Positions 1-4,425 of a DNA stretch of 8,435 nucleotides are shown one piece after another. Source of the DNA: Parcubacteria group bacterium. Its GTDB lineage: Bacteria; Patescibacteriota; Minisyncoccia; SW-4-49-11. The notes under the pieces were generated by a model. It made no database searches and had not been told where the DNA came from. It saw only the letters and a list, made by a program, of their open reading frames with translations. Where the stretch lies: the NCBI GenBank assembly GCA_003565105.1, contig PXDG01000013.1, positions 1 to 8,435 of the forward strand, written 5' to 3'. How positions within the stretch are numbered: the first letter of the stretch is position 1; the number at the start of each line of letters is the position of its first letter. A program made the position numbers and the translations under genes.

Positions 1-220
1 TCAGCAATTATTTCGACTCAAGGATCCATCCTTGCTCATACAGCTATTGTAGCACGAGAACTGGGTAATCCCATGTATTGTCGGCTGTAAAAGTGCTTCA
101 GAATTTCTTCCTGACGGCACTGAGATAACAGTGAATCCTTCAACAGGAAGTATCACCTCAGAGCACTATGGCCATACCGAGGAATCCTCGAGTACTCAGT
201 GTCTTCCGAGCGACTATTAG
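1..220 (+). pseudogene. PEP-utilising (phosphohistidine mobile) domain, C-terminal end, frameshifted
   Basis: The 5' end lies outside the window. Frame 1 reads STQGSILAHTAIVARELG, matching the conserved segment around the catalytic phospho-histidine in the swivelling domain of PEP synthase, pyruvate phosphate dikinase and related enzymes (family pattern roughly GG-x-x-S/C-H-x-AI-hAREL-GIP). The reading then breaks: frame 1 stops at 88-90. Frame 2 from 68 continues the domain perfectly (IPCIVGCKSAS, then a DGTEITVNPSTGSI strand-turn) to TAG at 218-220. One extra A in the GGTAATCCC run at 64-72 explains the shift: without it the text is ELGIPCIVG, the family consensus. Either the gene is a recent pseudogene or this is a one-base sequence error. 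Which PEP-utiliser it was (PEP synthase, PPDK or a stand-alone phosphotransfer protein) cannot be told from the tail. Confidence 0.75.
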
Positions 221-405
221 CGGTACCCCAAGAGCTTTCCTTTGCAGGCCATCAAGCCAATGACTCAATCAGCGACGCTCGGTGGCTGAGTATGGATGAG
301 ATCAAGCAGATTACTTCGGAAGAATGTATGGGCGGATACGTCTATCAGGGCTTGCAGGGATTGGGAGATGAGGATGCGCACATTAGATTTGAGAGGGTTG
401 TATAA
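199..405 (+). pseudogene. Nudix-hydrolase-like C-terminal fragment (uncertain)
   Basis: From a GTG at 199 to TAA at 403-405 this frame encodes 68 residues. The stretch SISDARWLSMDEIKQIT resembles the segment after the Nudix box in many MutT/Nudix hydrolases (acidic residues, then a-x-W-h-s-h-D-E-h), and ERLLAVP before it could be the preceding beta strand. The Nudix box itself (GX5EX7REUXEEXGU) is absent, and the frame upstream is closed by stops at 112-114 and 118-120, so at best this is the tail of a broken gene. It overlaps the last 22 bases of the PEP-utiliser remnant in a different frame, which also fits decayed DNA. The region could instead be a chance open frame. Confidence 0.3.
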
Positions 406-434
406 TATTGTGATTGATGTTCCCTTAATACCGC

Positions 435-504
435 CGTCACCCTGAACTTGATTCAGGGTCTTTCCAATATAATCACAAGATTATGAATCAAGTTCAGAAT
501 GACG
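435..504. repeat. REP/MITE-like imperfect inverted repeat
   Basis: The left arm at 435-455 (CGTCA-cc-CTGAACTTGATTCA) and right arm at 484-504 are reverse complements at 19 of 21 positions. Between them ATAATC at 469-474 pairs with GATTAT at 479-484, so the unit can fold into one long hairpin. The left arm also closes on itself (ACCCTGAA 439-446 with TTCAGGGT 452-459). The core CTGAACTTGATTCAG is a motif seen in intergenic REP-like elements of many bacteria (general knowledge; no search was run). The element lies just after the decayed genes and before the kinase-like gene. No transposase is nearby, so a non-autonomous repeat is the best reading. Confidence 0.7.
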
Positions 505-529
505 ACAACGATTCGTAGAGGACCCCTTG

Positions 530-565
530 CGGTTCCACGATTACTTGATGAATTGCATGGAACCG
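530..565. repeat. Short inverted repeat beside the REP-like element
   Basis: CGGTTCCA at 530-537 is the exact reverse complement of TGGAACCG at 558-565, with a 20-base loop. The flanks are looser inverted echoes (GTAGAGG near 515 and CCTCTGG near 580). It may be the second part of a composite palindromic element starting at 435, or an independent hairpin. No coding frame of note crosses it. Confidence 0.45.
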
Positions 566-657
566 TACTTTGATCTCGCCTCTGGCGGAAGGATTCTTCT
601 ACAAATTAAATCTCAATCTCTCAAAAATTTCAAAGGTTTCTCCATAATTTCCATAAT

Positions 658-698
658 ACACATATATTGACACATTGCATATGTGTGTTACAATGTGT
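658..698. promoter_or_regulatory. Four-half-site dyad operator over the kinase-like gene's promoter
   Basis: ACACAT occurs at 658-663 and 670-675, and its reverse complement ATGTGT at 681-686 and 693-698. Both pairs share the same centre (position 678), with spacers of 6, 5 and 6 bases, so the 41-bp block is a symmetric double inverted repeat. The inner and outer half-sites cover the -35 (667-672) and -10 (689-694) of the promoter. This is the arrangement expected for a repressor bound as two dimers or a tetramer. The regulator is unknown. A related copy of the left half is at 3036-3055. Confidence 0.6.
667..694 (+). promoter_or_regulatory. Sigma-70-type promoter for the guanylate-kinase-like gene
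   Basis: TTGACA at 667-672 is a perfect -35, TACAAT at 689-694 matches the -10 at five of six positions, and the spacer is 16 bp. Transcription should begin near 701. The ATG at 683 therefore lies inside the promoter and cannot be the start codon; the ATG at 722 leaves a leader of about 20 bases. Confidence 0.65.
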
Positions 699-721
699 AT
701 GTAGTTATACCTTTTTTCAAA

Positions 722-1267
722 ATGACACACCATACATACTTATGTCTCATCATTGGGTATACATGTAGTGGAAAATCCAGTTTAATCAAAGATATTGTAG
801 GTTCAAATCCTACCAATTGCAAACATCTAGTCTCATACACCACTCGAAAAAGACGTCCAGGAGAACTTCAAGGTGATGAATACGTTTTTGTTGATTCACA
901 AGCGTATTCAGATCATAAAGATTCTTCAAAGCGTTGGGAGGAAATCGATTTAGGAGAGAACTTATACGGAGTTAATGTGGAAGAAATTGAAAATTTAGTT
1001 AAAAATAGATACAACATCTTTCAACCATTACTTCCACGTAGAGCAGCAGTTATAAAGAAACTAGAACTGTACAACTGCCCAATCAAACTTTATTGGATGA
1101 ATACTCCTAAGTCGACATGTATTATCCGATCATTGAGAGATAGACCTATTAAAAGGACACTTTATCTTTTAATGAATGAAAGGTTCTCGTTAGTCAAAGA
1201 ATTTTCTCCCATATTCATACCCTTTAGCAATGCTAAATCGGTATTAAAAAGAGATCTTTGTCTATAA
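722..1267 (+). CDS. Guanylate-kinase-like P-loop nucleotide kinase
   Basis: The 181-residue product has a Walker A motif GYTCSGKSS at residues 12-20, after a short hydrophobic strand. The segment SYTTRKRRPGELQGDEYVFVD at residues 38-58 matches the GMP-binding part of guanylate kinases (S-x-TTR-x-x-R-x-x-E-x-x-G-x-x-Y-x-F). LYGV at 81-84 corresponds to the family YGT segment. Guanylate kinases phosphorylate GMP to GDP in the cytosol, but here the stretch between F56 and Y82 is shortened and the C-terminal half is poorly conserved, so a relative with another nucleotide substrate is possible. The ATG at 722 is chosen because the in-frame ATG at 683 falls inside the promoter. No SD is visible before 722. 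It is convergent with the mazG-like gene across a shared terminator and lies under a dyad operator. A housekeeping gmk elsewhere in the genome would be expected. Confidence 0.65.
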   Translation: MTHHTYLCLIIGYTCSGKSSLIKDIVGSNPTNCKHLVSYTTRKRRPGELQGDEYVFVDSQAYSDHKDSSKRWEEIDLGENLYGVNVEEIENLVKNRYNIFQPLLPRRAAVIKKLELYNCPIKLYWMNTPKSTCIIRSLRDRPIKRTLYLLMNERFSLVKEFSPIFIPFSNAKSVLKRDLCL

Positions 1268-1286
1268 GTTTCTTTTAAGTTATATA

Positions 1287-1315
1287 AAAGGGAGTCTAAT
1301 ATTTAGACTCCCTTT
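1287..1315. terminator. Bidirectional intrinsic terminator
   Basis: AAAGGGAGTCTAA at 1287-1299 and TTAGACTCCCTTT at 1303-1315 are perfect reverse complements with a 3-base loop. Downstream is pyrimidine/T-rich on the + strand (CTTCTTTCTTT) and TTTTATATAAC on the minus strand. It serves two convergent genes: the kinase-like gene ends 19 bases before it, and the last codons of the minus-strand mazG-like gene lie inside it. Confidence 0.8.
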
Positions 1316-1691
1316 CTTCTTTCTTTATCTTTAGATAAAGATCATCTGAACCTCCAATAGATTTTTTATCTCTATTTTTCATTTGTTTTGCAGGATATTT
1401 TTTCTTTACTTTTTTAAGTTTAGTGCGCACAATGTCCTGATAAGATATTCCTAATAATCCAGTAATTTGGATGCAATAAATTATGATATCTCCAATTTCA
1501 TCTTTCAAATTTTCAAGTTTCTCAGGGTTTTCCTTCAAATTCATAAAGCTGTCATCACTCCATTGAAAAAGCTCTAATAATTCTGAAGATTCTATCGAAA
1601 TACTTTTTGCTAAGGCTCCTGGAGATGGATTATCCCATCCCCTATCTTTTAAGAAATTTACTATTTCTTCTGTAATATTGTCTTGTTTCAT
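1296..1691 (-). CDS. MazG-type nucleotide pyrophosphohydrolase (dCTP pyrophosphatase-like)
   Basis: The 131-residue protein is a single short MazG domain, like the house-cleaning dCTP/NTP pyrophosphatases of the RS21-C6/DCTPP1 group that cleave nucleoside triphosphates to monophosphate plus pyrophosphate. Visible family features are FLKDRGWDNPSPGALAKSISIES near the start, the metal-binding acidic pattern ESSELLE (E34, E37, E40) followed by LKDEIGD (E65, D68), and the C-terminal KKYP. The ATG at 1691 is preferred: it starts four bases after the stop of the upstream gene and has GAAGAA about 8 bases before it. A TTG at 1706 would lengthen it by five residues and overlap that stop. It is surely co-transcribed with the BpsA-like gene. 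Its 3' end is embedded in the shared terminator. Confidence 0.85.
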   Translation of the reverse strand: MKQDNITEEIVNFLKDRGWDNPSPGALAKSISIESSELLELFQWSDDSFMNLKENPEKLENLKDEIGDIIIYCIQITGLLGISYQDIVRTKLKKVKKKYPAKQMKNRDKKSIGGSDDLYLKIKKEERESKY

Positions 1692-1695
1692 ATAT

Positions 1696-2643
1696 TTATT
1701 CTTCAATTGGTTTATTTATATTCTTATTATAGGTATAATATTTTTCTAGATTAGCTTTCTTAATATGCGAATCTTTACGAAATACCAATAAAGAAGATTT
1801 CATACCATCAGTTGTAGGATATTGATGAAATGATTTAACCACATCAACTATACTGCAATTATTTCCTATAATAAATTTTTGACTTTCAAATAAAATCCTC
1901 TCTGTCCAATCTATATTTTCATGAAATGGAATAGCAACATATCCTTTTCCTTGAGACTTTAAACAATCTATTGCAAATTTAAGGAATGAAATCATACCTT
2001 TTACTGTATATGGAGGATCTGTAACAATTATATCAAATTTCTCTTTGTATAAAGTATTTTCCTTATTATATTGAGAAATATCATATTGAAGAGCTTGTAT
2101 CTTATACTTATACTGACTAGCTGTACTCGTAAAAAAATCTAATAATTGAGTATCTATATCAAATATAGTTGATGATTTTACTTTAAACAAATAGTTTAAT
2201 GCAACATTAGTAGAATCATAATCACCAATGAAACCTACATCTTTATTATAAAGGTTTTCACATGACCCAATAAAAGACGATCTAAGTACTAAACTTTCAA
2301 CGGAAACAGGATGATGATCAATCTCATGATTTGGATTTGGTCTGTTTTCTAAAATCAATTTTAACTTGTCTATTCTTGGATGACTATCACTATAAAAATT
2401 TTGTAAATTCACTCCAAAAGCATCTTGAGATAATGATGTTAGATAGTTAAGTTTGTTATCAGTTAGGAATTTGAAACCTTTTTCTGTTGGACAACAAAGA
2501 TTATCTACATACCCATCATCTACAAGCAATTCTAAAATTCTTTTTTGAGTCCCCGTTCTAATATTTGGAACAGAACTTTGAATGTTATTTGCAATATATC
2601 TTAAATACTTTATCTTTAAGTCTGCATTAATTATTTCAGGCAT
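1696..2643 (-). CDS. BpsA/DUF43-like aminopropyltransferase (branched-polyamine synthase family)
   Basis: The 315-residue product has an N-terminal winged-helix-like part (QKRILELLVDDGYV, PTEKGFKFL, about residues 34-65) and a C-terminal Rossmann-fold half. In the latter are DHHPVSVESLVLR (about 109-121), VGFIGDYDST (136-145), FDID (161-164), a YD at 187-188, FDIIVTDPPYT (203-213) and a glycine-rich turn. This order (GDDD-like loop, D-x-D, DPPYT) is that of N4-bis(aminopropyl)spermidine synthase BpsA, which adds aminopropyl groups from decarboxylated SAM to spermidine, mostly in thermophilic archaea and bacteria. The GDDD motif is GDYD here, so substrate or activity may differ; an SAM-dependent N-methyltransferase is the alternative. 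Start: ATG 2643, with TTG 2655 possible; neither has a clear SD. Its base composition is much AT-richer than the comEC region. Confidence 0.65.
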   Translation of the reverse strand: MPEIINADLKIKYLRYIANNIQSSVPNIRTGTQKRILELLVDDGYVDNLCCPTEKGFKFLTDNKLNYLTSLSQDAFGVNLQNFYSDSHPRIDKLKLILENRPNPNHEIDHHPVSVESLVLRSSFIGSCENLYNKDVGFIGDYDSTNVALNYLFKVKSSTIFDIDTQLLDFFTSTASQYKYKIQALQYDISQYNKENTLYKEKFDIIVTDPPYTVKGMISFLKFAIDCLKSQGKGYVAIPFHENIDWTERILFESQKFIIGNNCSIVDVVKSFHQYPTTDGMKSSLLVFRKDSHIKKANLEKYYTYNKNINKPIEE

Positions 2644-2689
2644 GTAAGTAAACAATCAGTTAATATGCGCATTTTCATACATATAGTAT

Positions 2690-2983
2690 TTATGCATTAG
2701 AGTTACGCAGGAGTACTTGTTCCATGATGATTTTTTTTATGGTAATAATGCTTGCGATGAGAAACGATAATATAATACTTAAAATAAGAGAGCTATCAAA
2801 CCCTAATTCTACCGTCATTCCTCCCTCACTTATTACTTCAACAAAGAGTCGACCGAACACTTCCAAGCGTCGTGTTGTTTCTGTAAAGAACAAAAACGCC
2901 GTAGTGCCTCATTGAATGGTAATCACAATAAGCAGACTTGTAATCAAGGTATTTGCATAGAGTATGAGTGTTTTCCAAATCAT
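2690..2983 (-). other. Candidate small membrane-protein ORF interrupted by in-frame TGA
   Basis: From ATG 2983 the minus strand encodes MIWKTLILYANTLITSLLIV plus four residues, then TGA at 2909-2911. The same frame stays open for 73 more codons to a stop at 2690. The second part carries LFFTETTRRLEVFGR and a clear membrane segment (ILSIILSFLIASIITI) followed by KK. Both sides of the TGA are hydrophobic in the same frame, so the whole could be one 97-codon two-helix membrane protein with a nonsense mutation or TGA read-through. It could also be two tiny ORFs; the second could start at ATG 2818, which has AGGGAGG directly before it. It lies upstream of, and in the same direction as, the BpsA-like gene. 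No family is recognised. Confidence 0.3.
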
Positions 2984-3004
2984 AGTATATATATTATCGC
3001 TTGT

Positions 3005-3026
3005 ATCACCTAAGCGCTTAGGTGAT
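3005..3026. repeat. Perfect 22-bp palindrome (operator or terminator stem)
   Basis: ATCACCTAAGC is followed immediately by its exact reverse complement GCTTAGGTGAT. On the + strand TTTTA follows, so a weak intrinsic terminator is possible; on the minus strand ACAAGCGATAAT follows, which fits an operator just upstream of the ATG at 2983. A perfect palindrome of this length with no central spacer more often marks a dimer-binding or recombination site than an RNA hairpin. Confidence 0.6.
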
Positions 3027-3035
3027 TTTAGCTTA

Positions 3036-3095
3036 ACACATATCATTACACATTGTCAAACCCATTTATACACATCTCTATATACACATTACACA
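3036..3095. promoter_or_regulatory. Cluster of ACACAT motifs, partial copy of the 658-698 operator
   Basis: ACACAT occurs at 3036, 3048, 3070 and 3084, and ACACA again at 3091. The first two have the same 12-base step as the left half of the operator at 658. ACACATAT-N4-ACACATTG is shared exactly by 658-677 and 3036-3055, with one of the four N positions also equal. A minus-strand TTGACA (3054-3059) overlaps the block, but no convincing -10 follows. Confidence 0.45.
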
Positions 3096-3196
3096 AGACT
3101 TAGTATCGTGTATTTGATTCTTGCAAACACTCATTATACGCATACCCTCAACAGAATTTTTAGCACTTCAATGATCCCTTCTTCTCATACATGGTC

Positions 3197-3225
3197 TTGA
3201 CAAAGAGTAGAGTTCGTGCTAATAT
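3197..3225 (+). promoter_or_regulatory. Strong sigma-70-type promoter with extended -10
   Basis: TTGACA at 3197-3202, a 17-bp spacer and TAATAT at 3220-3225 preceded by TGC (extended -10) predict a start near 3232. GTAGAGTT is repeated at 3207-3214 and 3232-3239 with ATACTC after each (3224-3229, 3242-3247), so the promoter may carry a tandem regulator site. Confidence 0.65.
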
Positions 3226-3231
3226 ACTCAT

Positions 3232-3340
3232 GTAGAGTTAAATACTCGAACGAATTACTCTAGAAAACATGGAGGTGTAATATGAGTAAATAGACCTATT
3301 TAGAATATTTTGCGGCAGTCAACCTGATTGCCGCTTTTTT
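3232..3340 (+). ncRNA. Short transcript with strong SD, 3-codon ORF and terminator (sRNA or leader-peptide unit)
   Basis: A transcript starting near 3232 would run about 110 bases to the terminator at 3312-3340. Midway is an excellent SD, GGAGGTG at 3271-3277, correctly spaced before ATG AGT AAA TAG (3282-3293), an ORF of only Met-Ser-Lys. An overlapping ATG GAG GTG TAA begins at 3269. No longer ORF follows before the terminator. Possible readings are a small regulatory RNA whose SD region binds a target or ribosome, a leader-peptide attenuator, or the scar of a deleted gene. The next + strand gene is 3.8 kb away, so classic attenuation of a neighbour is unlikely. Confidence 0.45.
3312..3340 (+). 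terminator. Strong intrinsic terminator of the mini-transcript
   Basis: GCGGCAGTCA at 3312-3321 pairs with TGATTGCCGC at 3325-3334 (ten pairs, one of them G-T) around a 3-base loop, followed directly by six T at 3335-3340. Confidence 0.85.
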
Positions 3341-3521
3341 ATTGCTAAAAAAACCAATTTCAGCTAGAAAAAGTAGATGAATGAAGAATAGGCACCACAT
3401 TTTTAGTCTGATAATGTATAAAGCATCTCTAAAAGACCCATCAAAAAGTTCCACAACATTCCATTTGATAAAACAGTCAATTAGACTAACTAGATTTTGG
3501 GCAAACATGACCGAAAAAATC

Positions 3522-3556
3522 AAAAGACCACATGTATTTTTTACAGATGGTCTTTT
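3522..3556 (-). terminator. Intrinsic terminator of the TrmB-like gene
   Basis: AAAAGACCA at 3522-3530 and TGGTCTTTT at 3548-3556 are perfect reverse complements. On the minus strand the stem is followed by GATTTTTTCGG. It begins 19 bases after the TrmB-like stop codon. The loop is long (17 bases), but part of it can pair further. Confidence 0.65.
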
Positions 3557-3575
3557 CCTGAATTATAAAGATGTT

Positions 3576-4358
3576 TTATTTTTCAGGAACATCGTCAGCA
3601 CCAGGAACCGTCTTCAACAAGTTAAACATTTGCTTAAATGAATCTGCAATATCCTGACTTTCGATCAAAACTGAGAGAAGAGGCTCTTTGAGAGAGGTAA
3701 TTACAACTTTGTAGTCAAAGACCGTAATATCAATTGGTGAATTATAGATATCATTCGGAATATATGTAGAATCAGTCAACTTTATAGCTTCATCTCGATA
3801 AATCGGTCCATTGTTAGAGGTGTACAAAGCATCAGTGAATATACCTTTTGATATTCTTTTTCTAGAAAATTCTTTTCGTTCTTCCTCTGTAAAGATCTCT
3901 TGAATTTTGTCATCGTTATACAAAGAATAAGAATTCTTCTCTTTAGATTTCAACACCTCCTCTCGAACAGCTAATAACCCATTCTTTCCCTCATAAAATC
4001 GAACCTGTGGTTTATTTTGTCCGTGCGTAGCTTCAAAGAGTTCTGATAGATGAGGAATGACTGCATCGATCATTCGTTCTTTTTCTTTGATTTGCATCCG
4101 CTCTCGCTCAAGGATAGAGTGAAGCTTTTCAGGAGCTTCTACCGAAAAGTAGCGCTTCTTTCCTTTGGTGACGGATGACATCAATCCTCGTTTGATCAAG
4201 GCTTCGACTAATACGTAAGTAGTAGCTCGATTTACCCCAGACATCTTGGATATTTTTTGCATTGTAGATGTACCCAGCTTGACAGAAGCTAAATATACTC
4301 GTGATTCTTTTTCAGAAAATCCCAATCCTCGGAGTTCTGTTAGGATAGATTCATCCAT
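3576..4358 (-). CDS. TrmB-family transcriptional regulator
   Basis: The 260-residue protein opens with LRGLGFSEKESRVYLASVKLG (residues 9-29) and a winged helix-turn-helix with recognition region SKMSGVNRATTYVLVEAL (37-54) and wing KGKKRYFSVEAPEKL (65-79). This is the hallmark of TrmB/MarR-like regulators (HTH_TrmB). A charged helix (about 80-108) probably dimerises. The rest starts with VRFYEGKNGLLAVREEVL (119-136), the typical beginning of the C-terminal domain in the many TrmB-like proteins of CPR bacteria and archaea; its ligand is unknown. Archaeal TrmB proteins sense sugars, but sugar binding cannot be inferred here. It has its own perfect promoter and a palindrome in its leader, which suits autoregulation. 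No SD is visible before the ATG at 4358. It lies downstream of the ComEC-type genes. Confidence 0.85.
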   Translation of the reverse strand: MDESILTELRGLGFSEKESRVYLASVKLGTSTMQKISKMSGVNRATTYVLVEALIKRGLMSSVTKGKKRYFSVEAPEKLHSILERERMQIKEKERMIDAVIPHLSELFEATHGQNKPQVRFYEGKNGLLAVREEVLKSKEKNSYSLYNDDKIQEIFTEEERKEFSRKRISKGIFTDALYTSNNGPIYRDEAIKLTDSTYIPNDIYNSPIDITVFDYKVVITSLKEPLLSVLIESQDIADSFKQMFNLLKTVPGADDVPEK

Positions 4359-4374
4359 AAAAATAATGTTAAAA

Positions 4375-4386
4375 AATAATATTATT
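4375..4386. promoter_or_regulatory. 12-bp palindrome in the TrmB leader
   Basis: AATAATATTATT is a perfect palindrome about 5-15 bases after the predicted start of transcription at about 4390 (minus strand). The position suits an autoregulatory operator. AT-rich palindromes arise easily by chance, so this is weak. Confidence 0.3.
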
Positions 4387-4396
4387 ACCGTATTTT

Positions 4397-4425
4397 ATTA
4401 TAGTACATCTACCATAATATGTCAA
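4397..4425 (-). promoter_or_regulatory. Perfect-consensus sigma-70 promoter for the TrmB-like gene
   Basis: On the minus strand TTGACA (4425-4420), exactly 17 bases, then TATAAT (4402-4397): both hexamers and the spacer are ideal. A second TTGACA sits 10 bases further upstream (4435-4430). Start is predicted near 4390, giving a leader of about 32 bases. The -35 lies inside the final codons of the upstream metallo-beta-lactamase gene, so the regulator can be transcribed independently of it. Confidence 0.85.

Larger units (their letters stand above)
2656..3575. other. Long region without a confident protein gene
   Basis: About 920 bases lie between the BpsA-like gene and the TrmB-like gene. 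It contains, in order, a small membrane ORF pair on the minus strand (2690-2983), a 22-bp palindrome (3005-3026), a cluster of ACACAT motifs (3036-3095), a complete small transcription unit on the + strand (3197-3340), a stretch at 3341-3510 in which nothing is recognised, and the terminator serving the TrmB gene (3522-3556). The open frames across 2724-3200 and 3381-3641 (+) and 3296-3523 (-) show no family signal and no RBS. Confidence 0.6.

Noticed and set aside
1696..2643. Restriction-modification type adenine DNA methyltransferase
   Set aside because: DPPY alone would allow it, but the GDYD loop, FDID spacing, DPPYT and N-terminal winged-helix part fit BpsA/DUF43 better, and no restriction gene is adjacent.
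3036..3095. CRISPR-like array from the repeated ACACAT units
   Set aside because: Repeats are only 6-8 bases with irregular 12, 22 and 14-base steps; no cas gene nearby.
2724..3200. Two + strand ORFs (63 and 78 codons)
   Set aside because: No RBS, no family resemblance; the second is made of the ACACAT repeats and a palindrome read as codons.
3282..3389. Frame after Met-Ser-Lys-TAG continues as a hydrophobic peptide (TYLEYFAAVNLIAAFLLLKK)
   Set aside because: It runs through the terminator stem and T-tract, which read as hydrophobic codons by nature; TAG read-through is not supported elsewhere.
3296..3641. ORFs on both strands around 3296-3523 and 3381-3641
   Set aside because: They cross two intrinsic terminators and, in the second case, overlap the TrmB-like gene; composition looks non-coding.
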